A stretch of 64,000 bases of DNA from Myxococcales bacterium (GCA_012959805.1 DUCN01000026.1:248001-312000), one strand, 5' to 3'; shown: positions 7,986 to 17,636, counted from the first letter of the stretch. Translations and numbers: made by a program. Notes: generated by a model not told the origin, from the letters alone.

Positions 7986-9110
7986 CTACCGAGCGGACAC
8001 CACAGCTTCGGTTTCTCGCGCGATGATCCATTCCTCTCGGGAAGGAATTACGAGAATGGCGATCGGGGAGTCAGCGGATGAGATGAAGCCCTCTCGGCCA
8101 TCGCAGCGACGATTCGCTTCCGGATCGAACAACACACCGAGACCATCGAGCGAACCGACCACGCGCTCACGCATTCTGGTCGCGTGTTCACCGATCCCGC
8201 CGGTGAAAACAATCGCATCTGCCCCCCCGAGCACGCCGAGCGCCGCGCCGATGCCCCGACGCACACGATGCGCGAACACATCCAATGCGAGCTGGGCGCG
8301 CGACACACCCTCGGCTGCCGCATTCTCCACGACACGAAGATCGCTCGATACTCCCGAAACCCCGAGCAAGCCGGATTCACGATTCAACAGGTTCGCAACC
8401 CCTTCGACTCCCAGTTCATTGCGAGATGCGAGTTCGAGGACAATCGCCGGATCGAGATCTCCAGACCGGGTTCCCATCATGAGTCCTTCGAGAGGCGTCC
8501 AACCCATCGATGTATCCACGGATCGACCATCTCGGATGGCGGCGATCGAAGAGCCGTTGCCCAGATGACAGGTCACACCGGTGAAAGAACCCGCCGGTTT
8601 CCCAAGCATCTCAGCGGCACGCTCTGAGACGAAATGGTGGGATGTGCCATGAAAGCCGTAGCGGCGAATCCGATCACGTTCATAGAAGGCATAAGGGATC
8701 GGGTAGACATAGGCTTCGGGAGGCATCGACTGGTGAAAGGCCGTGTCGAAGACTGCGACCTGCGGAAGGCGCGGAAAGACTTTTTGCGCCTCTCGAATCC
8801 CGCGTAGGCTCTTTGGGTTATGTGCAGGCGCAAGCGGGCTCGCCGCTTCGATCGCTGCCGTCACTCCGTCATCGATGAGCGCCGCATTCGCAAAATGTTC
8901 GCCACCGTGCACGACTCGATGCCCGATGACCTCCGGCAAGTCCTCGCCACTTCGGGCGAGATTCGAAAGAAGGTCCTCGACCTTCAGCCAGATCTCGCTC
9001 GCCACATCGGATTCCTCGAGCTTCCCCGCGGCCAATTCGACTTCCCGGGAGACATCGAATAGTCCCCAACGAATCGAAGAGCTTCCGCAGTTGAGTGAGA
9101 GGACCTTCAC
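7986..9110 (-). CDS. ackA: Acetate kinase
   Basis: A 374-residue ASKHA-fold kinase that interconverts acetyl phosphate + ADP and acetate + ATP in the cytoplasm. The N-terminal phosphate loop LSLNCGSSSIRW, the FDTAFHQSMP and YGFHGTSHHF signatures and the C-terminal FTGGIGEHA loop are all present. It is somewhat shorter than the usual 400 residues. The start is GTG at 9110, eight bases after the stop of the upstream aminotransferase, so the pair form an operon. The context, an aminotransferase resembling taurine-pyruvate aminotransferase, suggests acetyl phosphate from C2 sulfonate breakdown as a possible substrate, but the sulfoacetaldehyde acetyltransferase (xsc) that would supply it is not in the window. 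Confidence 0.93.
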   Translation of the reverse strand: MKVLSLNCGSSSIRWGLFDVSREVELAAGKLEESDVASEIWLKVEDLLSNLARSGEDLPEVIGHRVVHGGEHFANAALIDDGVTAAIEAASPLAPAHNPKSLRGIREAQKVFPRLPQVAVFDTAFHQSMPPEAYVYPIPYAFYERDRIRRYGFHGTSHHFVSERAAEMLGKPAGSFTGVTCHLGNGSSIAAIRDGRSVDTSMGWTPLEGLMMGTRSGDLDPAIVLELASRNELGVEGVANLLNRESGLLGVSGVSSDLRVVENAAAEGVSRAQLALDVFAHRVRRGIGAALGVLGGADAIVFTGGIGEHATRMRERVVGSLDGLGVLFDPEANRRCDGREGFISSADSPIAILVIPSREEWIIARETEAVVSAR

Positions 9111-9118
9111 GCCGACCT

Positions 9119-10447
9119 CTAGAGCTCCTCTCGGATCGCGTTCTCGAGAGTCTTGGCGACGATGTCGGTTTCGGCCTCGGAAATCACGTAGGGCGGGGCT
9201 AGCATGATGACATTATCCATGCCGGGGGTCGTATTGGCGGTACGGCCAACTAACACACCGTCGCGTGCGCATCGGGCGACCACCTTCGCCGATCGATCGG
9301 CTGTCAACGGTGCTCGCGACTCCTTGTTCTCGACGAGTTCCAGACCGATCAAGAGGCCGCGACCCCGGACTTCACCCACATTGGGGTGCTCTTCCAGTCG
9401 CTGCAAGCGCGTAAGCAAGGCGTCGCCGACTTTGGCTGCGCGGTCGAAAAGATTTTCACGCTGCAGAATCTCCAGATTGCAGAGCCCTACTGCAGTCGCG
9501 ACCGGATGAGCACCATAGGTGTTGATATGTCTGAAATGCCGAAGGTCGCCTGGCTCGCCGTCGAACGCATCGAAAACATGCTGCTTGGCAACCATGGCGG
9601 CCAGAGGCTGATAGCCACTCGCAATCCCCTTCCCCAGGGTCAAAAGATCCGGCTCGATGGAGGCGCGCTTGTGAGCAAACGAAATGCCTGTTCGACCGAA
9701 CCCAGTCACGACTTCATCGACGATCAAGAGAACGCCATGTCGATCACAGATCTCCCGGACCCTTGGCAGATAGCCATCGGGGGGAACTAACACGCCGCCT
9801 CCCGCGATGACAGGCTCCATGATGAAGGCAGCGACCGTGCTCGCCCCCTCGCGCTCGATAGCTCGCTCGAGCTGATCTGCACAATCATGATTGATTCGAT
9901 AGGGATCCGGCGCGTCGATATGGACAAAACCTGGCGCGAAGGGTCCGTAGCCCATTTTTCGCTCCGCCTGACCCGTCGCCGAGAGTGCGCCAAGAGTATT
10001 GCCGTGATAGCCGCGATATCTCGCAATGATCTTATAACGCCCGGGGGAGCCCGTTTGAGCGTGGTACTGCCGAGCGACCTTGAAGGCCGCTTCGTTCGCT
10101 TCGGAACCGCTATTCGTGAAGAAGACCTTGCTCTCGTATCCGAGCATCCTGGTGAGTTCGCCGGCGAGCTCGGCAGCCGAGGCGTGCGTAAATGTCGCAG
10201 GGAGATAGGGCAGGCGTGCCATCTGCTCTCTTGCAACGTCCGCAATCTCCTCGCGCCCATACCCAACATTCACGCACCAGATTCCGGCAACCGCATCCAG
10301 CAAGCGCGCGCCATCGACATCCACGAGGTAGACACCTTCTGCAGAAACGATCTGACGGGGCAAATCGGCGGCGATCCCTCGATGCTGCCTCAGTGGATGC
10401 CACAGGCTTTGAAGATCGAGCTTCGTCATGTCTTGGCTGATATTCAT
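9119..10447 (-). CDS. Class III aminotransferase, possibly taurine-pyruvate or omega-amino-acid-pyruvate type
   Basis: A 442-residue PLP enzyme, fold type I. Signatures are FFTNSGSEANEAAFKVAR (cofactor phosphate), LLIVDEVVTGFGRTG (Asp binding the pyridine N) and LTLGKGIASGYQPLAAM (Schiff-base Lys). The N-terminus (LQSLWHPLRQH and GIWCVNVGYGREEIAD) resembles taurine-pyruvate aminotransferases and related beta-alanine/pyruvate enzymes. It would move an omega-amino group to pyruvate, giving an aldehyde and alanine. It is first in an operon with acetate kinase and divergent from a Na+/alanine-type symporter only 90 bases away, consistent with uptake and catabolism of a small amino compound. Met1 and Met7 are both possible starts. 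Exact substrate is inference. Confidence 0.85.
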   Translation of the reverse strand: MNISQDMTKLDLQSLWHPLRQHRGIAADLPRQIVSAEGVYLVDVDGARLLDAVAGIWCVNVGYGREEIADVAREQMARLPYLPATFTHASAAELAGELTRMLGYESKVFFTNSGSEANEAAFKVARQYHAQTGSPGRYKIIARYRGYHGNTLGALSATGQAERKMGYGPFAPGFVHIDAPDPYRINHDCADQLERAIEREGASTVAAFIMEPVIAGGGVLVPPDGYLPRVREICDRHGVLLIVDEVVTGFGRTGISFAHKRASIEPDLLTLGKGIASGYQPLAAMVAKQHVFDAFDGEPGDLRHFRHINTYGAHPVATAVGLCNLEILQRENLFDRAAKVGDALLTRLQRLEEHPNVGEVRGRGLLIGLELVENKESRAPLTADRSAKVVARCARDGVLVGRTANTTPGMDNVIMLAPPYVISEAETDIVAKTLENAIREEL

Positions 10448-10537
10448 TATTGACCCCTAATTTCCCAAGAGAGTACACTATAACCAACATCAGCTTGGGG
10501 ATCGCCCGAACTCCAGTCGTCGTGCTCTCGGGACCCC

Positions 10538-12004
10538 ATGAAATCGGCGGCCATGAATATCGACGAAACCATCAACGAAGTGTTTACACCGATCGCGAAG
10601 GCTTTCTCAGAATTTATCTTCTTCTCGGTCTCGGTCGGGGATGCCGACATTCAGTTGATCGTCTTGTGGCTTATCGCCGGCGCAGCATTCTTCACGGTCT
10701 ATCTACGATTCATCAACATACGTGGATTCGTCCACGCGCTCCGACTCGTCCGCGGAGACTTCACCGACCCGAACGAACCTGGAGAGGTCTCGCATTTCCA
10801 GGCTCTGGCAACCGCCATCTCCGGAACGGTCGGCGTCGGCAACATCGCGCATGTCGCCGTCGCCATTTCGGTCGGTGGACCCGGAGCCGCATTCTGGATG
10901 TTAGTTGCCGGCGTGCTCGGCATGGCGTCCAAATTTGCGGAATGCACTCTGGGTGTCAAATACCGGCAGGAGAATCCGGACGGCAGCATGTCCGGTGGCC
11001 CGATGTTCTACATGGACAAGGGGCTTCGCGAACGGAACTGGCCTCGACTCGGCAAGGTCATGGCCGTCTACTACGCCGCCTGCATCATCATCGGCACGCT
11101 CGGCATCGGCAGCATGTTCCAATCCAACCAGGCCTACGTCCAATTCGTCAACGTCACCGGTGGAGAGGCCAGCTTCTTTGCCGAACGTGGTTGGCTCTTC
11201 GGGCTGATCATCGCCCTGGTCGTTGGCGTCGTCATCATGGGCGGCATCAAGAGTATCGCCCGAGTCGCCAGCAGCGTCGTTCCGCTCATGGCTTTGATCT
11301 ACATTTCTGCGGGCCTTTTCGTCATCGCCGTCAACGCAGACAAAGTTCCCACCGCACTGATGCAGATCCTGACTGGCGCGTTCACGCCAGAAGGGACAAC
11401 GGGGGGAATGCTAGGCGTCCTGATCCTTGGCTTCCGGCGAGCCGCCTTCTCGAACGAGGCGGGAATCGGCTCATCCTCGATTGCGCATGCCGCGGTAAGA
11501 ACAAGGGAGCCAGTCACCGAGGGCTTCGTTGCGCTCCTCGAACCTTTCATCGACACCATTATCGTCTGCTCCATCACGGCCTTGGTCATTACGCTCACCG
11601 TCTACGACCCAACCACACCTTTTGATGGCATCAGCGGAGTCGAACTCACCTCGTCTGCCTTCGAGAGCGTCATCCCTTGGTTCCCCGTCCCACTCGCCAT
11701 CGTTGTGATTCTCTTCGCCTACTCGACCATGATCGCATGGTCCTATTATGGTCTCGAGGGATGGATCTATCTCTTTGGCCCGAAGAAGTCGGTCAAAATT
11801 GGCTATAATCTAATTTTCTGCGCATCCGTAGTTGTCGGCTGCACGACCCAGCTGACGGCCATCCTCGACTTTTCGGACGCGATGATCTTTGCCATGGCTC
11901 TGGCCAATATGCTCGCCCTCTATCTACTCGCTCCCGTTGTTCGCAGTGAACTCGATTCATATTGGCGGCGCCTCGCGTCCGGCGAGATTAGGGCTCATAA
12001 ATAG
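10538..12004 (+). CDS. Sodium:alanine/glycine symporter (AGCS family)
   Basis: A 488-residue inner-membrane carrier with about ten hydrophobic segments. Family marks are AISGTVGVGNIAHVAVAI, GGPGAAFWMLVAGVLGM, SKFAECTLGVKYR and RAAFSNEAGIGSSSIAHAA. AGCS carriers import small neutral amino acids with Na+. The gene diverges from the aminotransferase/acetate kinase operon across a 90-base gap that must hold both promoters. The pairing suggests import of the amino donor, or recovery of the alanine made by the aminotransferase. Start is the first Met of MKSAAMNIDET; Met6 is an alternative. Confidence 0.92.
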   Translation: MKSAAMNIDETINEVFTPIAKAFSEFIFFSVSVGDADIQLIVLWLIAGAAFFTVYLRFINIRGFVHALRLVRGDFTDPNEPGEVSHFQALATAISGTVGVGNIAHVAVAISVGGPGAAFWMLVAGVLGMASKFAECTLGVKYRQENPDGSMSGGPMFYMDKGLRERNWPRLGKVMAVYYAACIIIGTLGIGSMFQSNQAYVQFVNVTGGEASFFAERGWLFGLIIALVVGVVIMGGIKSIARVASSVVPLMALIYISAGLFVIAVNADKVPTALMQILTGAFTPEGTTGGMLGVLILGFRRAAFSNEAGIGSSSIAHAAVRTREPVTEGFVALLEPFIDTIIVCSITALVITLTVYDPTTPFDGISGVELTSSAFESVIPWFPVPLAIVVILFAYSTMIAWSYYGLEGWIYLFGPKKSVKIGYNLIFCASVVVGCTTQLTAILDFSDAMIFAMALANMLALYLLAPVVRSELDSYWRRLASGEIRAHK

Positions 12005-12091
12005 CTCCGCTTGCCCCTTGCCCGATGGGCAGGCAAACTGGCCAAGGCAAAGGTCAAACCTGACCCGAATCGCAGCCCTGGAGCCCCCCAA

Positions 12092-13549
12092 ATGGCGCAA
12101 CGGCACTATGATCGACTGAGCGCGCAGGACAATTCCTTTCTTCTTCTTGAACAGGGCAACGTGCGGATGCATGTCGCCTCGACCAATATTTTCGATGTCG
12201 GCCCCCTTCAGACCGAGGGTGGGGGAATCGACATCGACTTGGTCAAGCGCGCAACCGAGAGCTACCTCCATCTCGTCCCGCGTTATCGCCAGCGCCTTCA
12301 CGAGATCCCTCTTTTCAATCATGCGGTCTGGGTCGACGATCCTCATTTTGATCTCAACTACCACGTGCGCCATACAGCACTCCCGAAACCGGGCTCACTC
12401 TCTCAGCTGAAAAATCTGACCGCGCGTGTCATGGCGCAACCGCTCGACCGCAAGCGACCACTCTGGGAGACCTGGATCGTCGAAGGACTCGAAGGTGGCG
12501 AGCAATTCGCAATGATCACGAAATTCCATCACTGTATGATCGATGGTGCATCGGGTGTCGACCTCGCCAACATTCAATTCTCGACTTCTCCCGAGGCCAC
12601 CCCGCTCTCCCCTCCCGAACCCTATCGCCCGCGACCCGCGCCGCGAAGGCTCGAACTCTTCTTAAACGAGACGCGCCGCCAGGCCGAAGTCCCCTTCGAG
12701 ATCACTCGAAATTTCCGGCGTTTTGCGACAGAGACCGAAAACCTGAGAGATGAACTGAGTATGCGCGCCAACGCGCTCACGAAACTTTTCGGCACGGGCC
12801 TGCGGGCAGATGAAACTCCACTCAACGGTCGTGTAGGCCCCCATCGTCGTTTTGAATGGCTCTCGTGTCGCCTCGACGACCTTCGCTCCATCCGAAAGGG
12901 GCTCGGCTGTTCGATCAATGACATCGTGCTCACCGTGGTGACTGGAGCCGTCCGCGAGTACCTGATTGCGAAGGGCATCGATGTCAAGGTGATCGACTTC
13001 AAGGTCTCCACCCCTGTCTCCGTTCGTAAAGAGAAGGCATATGGAGAACTGGGCAACGACGTCTCCTCCTGGATCATCGCCCTGCCCATCTCGCTCTCGA
13101 ATGCAAAGGATCAACTCGACGCGATCCACGAGATCACCGAGGACCTGAAAGCGACCAATCAGGCCATCGGCGTGCAGATGATGACTCAGATTCAGGAGTG
13201 GACGCCGTCAACACTCCTATCCCTGGGTGCACAAGCGATGTCGGGACCGATCAACACGATCGTCACGAATGTGCCCGGCCCCCAATTCCCACTCTACTTT
13301 CATGGTGCGCGATTGCGAGCGATCTATCCCGCTGTCCCACTGATGGAGGGGATGGGACTCGGTATCGCGCTGACGAGTTATGCCGGCACGATGGGCATCG
13401 GGTTCAATACGGACCCGGACATCATCTCTGATCTGGAACTATTCATCCGCCGCTTCGAGCAGGCTCTCGAAGGGATTGCCGAGGCCGCCGGTGTCACGCT
13501 TGGTCCGATCAGCGATGACGTCAATGAGGTCCAGGCCACAATCGACTAA
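12092..13549 (+). CDS. Wax ester synthase/diacylglycerol acyltransferase (WS/DGAT)
   Basis: A 485-residue acyltransferase with the catalytic HHxxxDG motif (KFHHCMIDGASG, His146-His147 and Asp151) and the family's C-terminal marks SGPINTIVTNVPGPQFPLYF and NTDPDIISDLELF. It joins an acyl-CoA to a fatty alcohol or diacylglycerol, making wax esters or triacylglycerol storage lipid at the membrane/lipid-body surface. The start is the Met of MAQRHYDRLSAQDNSF, where family proteins begin; an upstream in-frame Met at 12011 would add 27 unrelated residues. It follows the symporter by about 90 bases, which include a small hairpin (TGCCC-GAT-GGGCA), so co-transcription is uncertain. Confidence 0.92.
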   Translation: MAQRHYDRLSAQDNSFLLLEQGNVRMHVASTNIFDVGPLQTEGGGIDIDLVKRATESYLHLVPRYRQRLHEIPLFNHAVWVDDPHFDLNYHVRHTALPKPGSLSQLKNLTARVMAQPLDRKRPLWETWIVEGLEGGEQFAMITKFHHCMIDGASGVDLANIQFSTSPEATPLSPPEPYRPRPAPRRLELFLNETRRQAEVPFEITRNFRRFATETENLRDELSMRANALTKLFGTGLRADETPLNGRVGPHRRFEWLSCRLDDLRSIRKGLGCSINDIVLTVVTGAVREYLIAKGIDVKVIDFKVSTPVSVRKEKAYGELGNDVSSWIIALPISLSNAKDQLDAIHEITEDLKATNQAIGVQMMTQIQEWTPSTLLSLGAQAMSGPINTIVTNVPGPQFPLYFHGARLRAIYPAVPLMEGMGLGIALTSYAGTMGIGFNTDPDIISDLELFIRRFEQALEGIAEAAGVTLGPISDDVNEVQATID

Positions 13550-13602
13550 CGCCTGGACACCGACTCCATCGCGCCAGCCGCAGTCGGCAGCCAGCCCCGT
13601 GT

Positions 13603-14556
13603 TCAAGGAAGGGGTCGCGGACCAGATGGCCCAGGGCGATCGTCCCCATCCTTTACGATATTCGTCGCCAGCGCCAACATCGAAGCGACATCGGCGAGAT
13701 TCGCGGGCACAACGAGCGTATTGCCTTCCTTCGCGATGGCACCAAATTGAGTCACGTATTGTTCTGCAATCCGAAGCTGCATCGCATCGAGTCCGCCGGG
13801 GGCATTCACGGCCGCCGCAACACTGCGAAGACCCGAAGCCGTTGCGATGGCCACGGCTTCGATCGCCGCAGCCTCACCTTCGGCCTCATTGACTTGCGAT
13901 TCCCGACTGGCTTCCGACTCCTTGATGATTCTCTGCTTCTGCCCTTCGGCGCGATTGACTTCCGCATCGCGCACGCCCTCGGATTCGAGAATGACGGCGC
14001 GCTTCTCTCGCTCCGCACGCATCTGCTTTTCCATTGCCGCAATCACATCATGAGGCGGATTGATGTTGCGGATTTCGTAGCGAAGAACCTTGACGCCCCA
14101 TGGATCGCTGGCGAGGTCGACCTCACGAACGACATTTGAATTGATCATCGCTCGCTCTTCGAAGGTTCGGTCGAGATCGATCTTCCCGATCTCGCTGCGA
14201 AGAGTCGTCTGCGCCAATTGGGAGATGGCAAAGATGTAGTCCTGGATTCCGTATGAGGCGCGACGAGCATCGAGAATCTGCAAATAGAGAACACCATCCA
14301 CGCCGACTTGAACATTGTCCTTGGTGATGCAGACCTGTTCTGGAATATCGACCGCCATTTCCTTGAGCGAATGTTTGTACGCAATCCGTTCAACGAAGGG
14401 GATGAGGATATGGAAACCAGCCCGTAGTGTTCGGCTGTATTTGCCCAGATTTTCGACGACGAATGCGCGCTGCTGGGGAACGATGGTGGCCGTCTTTGCG
14501 ATCGTGACGACCACAAGAACAACGACTCCGATCACGGCGATCGTAAATACTTCCAT
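13603..14556 (-). CDS. SPFH/band 7 membrane scaffold protein (QmcA/paraslipin-like)
   Basis: A 317-residue protein with one N-terminal membrane segment (residues 2-24). The SPFH domain follows (IVPQQRAFVVENLGKYSRTL, RAGFHILIPFVERIAYKHSL, DVPEQ-type and DGVLYLQILDARRASYGI). A long Glu/Arg/Ala-rich helix runs from about 175 to 240, and the C-terminal tail holds LVVPANLADVASM. Proteins of this group oligomerise in the inner membrane and are linked to membrane microdomains and FtsH-type quality control. It lies four bases after nfeD, with GGAGG inside the end of nfeD serving as its ribosome site. This NfeD/band-7 pairing is widespread. Confidence 0.92.
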   Translation of the reverse strand: MEVFTIAVIGVVVLVVVTIAKTATIVPQQRAFVVENLGKYSRTLRAGFHILIPFVERIAYKHSLKEMAVDIPEQVCITKDNVQVGVDGVLYLQILDARRASYGIQDYIFAISQLAQTTLRSEIGKIDLDRTFEERAMINSNVVREVDLASDPWGVKVLRYEIRNINPPHDVIAAMEKQMRAEREKRAVILESEGVRDAEVNRAEGQKQRIIKESEASRESQVNEAEGEAAAIEAVAIATASGLRSVAAAVNAPGGLDAMQLRIAEQYVTQFGAIAKEGNTLVVPANLADVASMLALATNIVKDGDDRPGPSGPRPLP

Positions 14557-14559
14557 AGA

Positions 14560-15063
14560 CTAGGAACCTCCATCGTTTGCAGCGTTTAATTGACCATCAC
14601 CGCTGCCAAAGTTGGCAGGGCTGTCGAGTCGAACTTCGAGAACCAGTCCTTCGGCACGCAGGACACGACAGGTCGCACCGGAGGGAATTGTCTCGGCCCC
14701 CGAATTTTGTGCGGTCCAGGTCGCGCCGCGTAGCATGACGGAGCCTCGACCGCCGGGCGCGATCGAATCGCTCGCCGTCGAAAGGGCGCCATTGACGCCC
14801 TCGGCGACGACGGCGTCTGCCGCGGGACGGAGCTTCGAATAGAGGCGCTTTCGAAAGACGACCAGGGACGCGATACTCAGGAAGGCGAAGACGACCCACT
14901 GGAACCAATATGCCCAGTACGCGTCCGCGGGACCCGCAAGTCCGATCAATCCGACGATGAACGCGCTCGCACCAAGGAAGACCAGATAGAATTCCATGTC
15001 TACGATGGTCATCTCAGCGGCGAGAAAGAGCGCACCAATCGTGATCCATCCCCACCACGGCAT
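14560..15063 (-). CDS. NfeD family membrane protein
   Basis: A 167-residue short NfeD. About three membrane helices (residues 4-27, 30-45, 54-72) are followed by a soluble OB-fold-like beta domain (about 90-155: LSTASDSIAPGGRGSVMLRG and ATCRVLRAEGLVLEVRL). It lacks the ClpP-like protease domain of long NfeD proteins. It partners the band-7 protein encoded just downstream. GGGGAG eight bases before the ATG supports the start. Confidence 0.88.
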   Translation of the reverse strand: MPWWGWITIGALFLAAEMTIVDMEFYLVFLGASAFIVGLIGLAGPADAYWAYWFQWVVFAFLSIASLVVFRKRLYSKLRPAADAVVAEGVNGALSTASDSIAPGGRGSVMLRGATWTAQNSGAETIPSGATCRVLRAEGLVLEVRLDSPANFGSGDGQLNAANDGGS

Positions 15064-15336
15064 GCCATCTCCCCTTGTCGTTACTAGACCAACTCACAGT
15101 ACCACAGCACCGCGCCACAACCTCAATGGGTCGCTGCGGCCCCGCGCTCCTCTCGATCACCGGCGTCCGCAAAGCAGACCCAGCGACCGTGAAGCGCTAG
15201 GCGACAGAGAACGAAAAATGTGGATCAACCATAAGACCAAATTCAGATCACCAGAGAGCGCGAACACTTCTTCATGTTCACCGGTCACCGGTTCAGGTAT
15301 AGTGGGTGTCGATTCGTTGGACGGAAGAGGTGAGAA

Positions 15337-16086
15337 ATGCTGAATCGTTGGATCGCTGCGTTCACCCTCGCCACAGGGTGCCTCGCACTCGGCGCTTGCC
15401 AAACCCAAGTCTTCCTACCCGCGGAAATGCAGGCCGTCCAGACCCCAATCGCCGCGTACCACGCGTATGAGCGGAGCGACTGCGCAACGGTCGAAAGACT
15501 CACCGACGAAGACGCACTCGAGGTCTGGAAACGCAACGAAATGCGGCACTCCATGAAGCTGCTCTACGGCTTCTGCCGTGAAATCTCTGGCGACCTGAGT
15601 GCGGCAGAGGCCATCTATCGCCAACTTGTCGACGAAGCACCGAGCTCATTCGCCGCAGACGACGCAGCCGAGCGAATTCGAATTTTCAAGCTCACAACGA
15701 ACGATCCTGGCTATGCGCGCTGGGCGGCGTCCGCACTAGATCGCGTAGATCCATCGATGGTGAATCGAAAGCCGATCGAACGCGTCCCGGTTCGGTTCCC
15801 GCCACTCGCCGAGTCGGCCGGAATCGAAGGATATGCAGTCGTCGAGTTCGGGGTTTCCGATCAGGGAACTACTAAGAACCCTGTGGTCGTGGATTCGAAT
15901 CCTCCGCTTCTCTTCGATGGCGCGTCTGTCCGTGCAGTGCGTCGCTGGCGATTCGAACGCCAGACACAAACCGGCCCCACCAGCCGACAACTCATTCGGC
16001 TGCTCTTCAGACCTGACGGGCAGATCGCCGCCGGCGAAGAGCCTGCGGCTTCCAATCCCATGTCATCTCCGGCCCGGGCAAACTAG
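15337..16086 (+). CDS. Lipoprotein with TonB C-terminal domain
   Basis: A 249-residue protein with a lipoprotein signal (lipobox LALGAC, Cys20). A helical middle region has TPR-like spacing (LYGFCREISGDLSAAEAIYR). The last 100 residues form a TonB-C fold: PVRFPPLAESAGIEGYAVVE, SDQGTTKNPVVVDSNPP and VRAVRRWRFERQ. There is no N-terminal transmembrane energy-coupling helix as in true TonB, so it is probably an envelope lipoprotein of the stand-alone TonB-C type rather than an ExbBD-driven transducer. It is preceded by GAGGTGAGAA and stands alone, divergent from nfeD. Confidence 0.8.
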   Translation: MLNRWIAAFTLATGCLALGACQTQVFLPAEMQAVQTPIAAYHAYERSDCATVERLTDEDALEVWKRNEMRHSMKLLYGFCREISGDLSAAEAIYRQLVDEAPSSFAADDAAERIRIFKLTTNDPGYARWAASALDRVDPSMVNRKPIERVPVRFPPLAESAGIEGYAVVEFGVSDQGTTKNPVVVDSNPPLLFDGASVRAVRRWRFERQTQTGPTSRQLIRLLFRPDGQIAAGEEPAASNPMSSPARAN

Positions 16087-16322
16087 CCTCCCTAAGCGCC
16101 TACCGAAGCGCCTGCCGAAATGTCTCCGCACGCTTTGGTAGGCCATCCAAGAGATCGCCTCGCTTCCGCTCTCCGACCGCACTTTCGAACCGATCGACCG
16201 ACGTCGACTCACCGATAGATTCTAGACGCTCAGACTGAATGGATACTGGCAAGCCCTGATGAAGATCCATTCGAGGGCGGCGGCGTCCAACTCGATCTCG
16301 GATCCCGGAGGTGGCTCAGGTT

Positions 16323-17492
16323 TCACCGGAGCAATTCTTTGGCGATGATCAGCTTACGAATTTCGGTCGTACCGGCACCAATCTCGAGCATCTTGATTCC
16401 GCGATAGAGACGGTTGATTTCGGTTTCCCAGACGTAGGCGACACCGCCATGAATCTGGGCTGCATGGTCAAGTACGCGATTCAGCGATTCCGATGCGTAC
16501 ATGACGGATGTGGCCGAGATTCGATGAACCGCCCCGCGACCGCCCTCGCCCGCCGGCAAATCGTTGAGCGCAGCCAGCGCAAAGTAGTTGTACACACGCA
16601 TCGTCTCGACGAGCCCCGACATCTCAGCAAGGCGCGCTTGGATCATCTGGAAATTCGCGATCGGCTCGCCGAATTGAACACGCTCTCGCGCATGTTCGAT
16701 CGACAATTCAAGCGCACGCTCAGCCATTCCGACGCAAATAGGGGCAATTGCGGCACGTTCCAGATCGAGTCCGCTCATCACGCATTTCACGCCCTCGTTT
16801 TTCCGCCCAACGACGTTGGCCACCGGAACGCGACAGTCATCGAAGGCTAACTCCCCAGTCGGAGAGCCTCTAAAACCCATCTTCACGATTTTTTGAGCCA
16901 CGGTCGCGCCGGGACGATCCATCTCGACGATCAATGCGGTGATCCCTTGCGAACCTTTCTCCATATCCGTTTTCACATAGAGAAGACAGATATCAGCGAC
17001 GGGTCCGTTTGTGATGAAAAGCTTTCGACCATTAACGATGTAATCGTCGCCATCTCGAACCGCCGTCGTCGCCATCGAACCCAGGGCATCCGATCCCGCT
17101 CCGGGCTCCGTCAGTCCAAGGCAGCCGATGAGCGTGCCATCCGACAGGCCGGGAATGAAACGTTCTACTTGTTCACGGCTCCCGTTACGAAGGATGTTAT
17201 TCAGGCAGAGATTTTCATGGGCGACCCAGGACAGGCCTAGCGCGTAGTTCCAACGCGAGAACCCCTGCAGCACGAGACCGGCGGAAAAGAAATCCAGACC
17301 CGCTCCGCCAAGAGCCTCGGGCACCGTGATGCCGAGGTAGCCTTCGGCGCCGAGTCCACGAAACGCCTCGTCCGGCCACCACTCCTCGTCATCCATGCGC
17401 CTTGCAAGGGGCGCCAACTGTTCTCGGCCGTATCGATCGGCGGCCTCGAGAATGGCAAGGCGATCCTCGCTCAGCGCGAACTCAGACGACAT
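16323..17492 (-). CDS. Acyl-CoA dehydrogenase, isovaleryl-CoA dehydrogenase-like
   Basis: A 389-residue FAD enzyme oxidising acyl-CoAs to 2-enoyl-CoAs. It has CLGLTEPGAGSDALGSMAT (FAD contact), ITNGPVADICLLYVKTD, GLDLERAAIAPICVGMAERA and QIHGGVAYVWETEINRLYRG. The usual MCAD catalytic Glu (YEGT) is replaced by IGAGTTEIRK, while the Glu in GLDLER is present, which is the active-site arrangement of isovaleryl-CoA dehydrogenase. The start is ATG at 17492 with GGAG six bases before it; the longer frame from 17513 would begin with TTG. It is divergent from tetR and the acyl-CoA carboxylase genes, together suggesting leucine or isoprenoid acid degradation. Confidence 0.9.
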   Translation of the reverse strand: MSSEFALSEDRLAILEAADRYGREQLAPLARRMDDEEWWPDEAFRGLGAEGYLGITVPEALGGAGLDFFSAGLVLQGFSRWNYALGLSWVAHENLCLNNILRNGSREQVERFIPGLSDGTLIGCLGLTEPGAGSDALGSMATTAVRDGDDYIVNGRKLFITNGPVADICLLYVKTDMEKGSQGITALIVEMDRPGATVAQKIVKMGFRGSPTGELAFDDCRVPVANVVGRKNEGVKCVMSGLDLERAAIAPICVGMAERALELSIEHARERVQFGEPIANFQMIQARLAEMSGLVETMRVYNYFALAALNDLPAGEGGRGAVHRISATSVMYASESLNRVLDHAAQIHGGVAYVWETEINRLYRGIKMLEIGAGTTEIRKLIIAKELLR

Positions 17493-17513
17493 CAGTCTCT
17501 CCATTCGTCTCAA

Positions 17514-17636
17514 AAACTACTCAAGTAAGACTCATTATATGTTCACATATTTTCATATCTGTCCCTAATTATCTTGACATGTAAGGCTTTTTTATTGAGT
17601 CTACCTCATTAATATCTTGATTCGAGCTTCAAATCC
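17514..17636. promoter_or_regulatory. AT-rich divergent promoter region between acyl-CoA dehydrogenase and tetR
   Basis: This 123-base gap is strikingly AT-rich for the window. It holds TTGACA at 17574-17579 as a possible -35 for the tetR side, and TATATG-like runs near 17537. A 7-base inverted pair, AGACTCA at 17528-17534 and TGAGTCT at 17596-17602, flanks the core and could be operator half-sites for the adjacent TetR protein, though they are far apart. No matching -10 at standard spacing was found, so promoter details are tentative. Confidence 0.35.

Noticed and set aside
10450-11625. 391-codon plus-strand open frame in another frame of the symporter
   Set aside because: Arg/His-rich, with no membrane segments; the AGCS frame carries all family motifs.
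12011-12091. Longer start for the WS/DGAT gene
   Set aside because: The added 27 residues are not family-like; family proteins begin near MAQRHYDRLSAQD.
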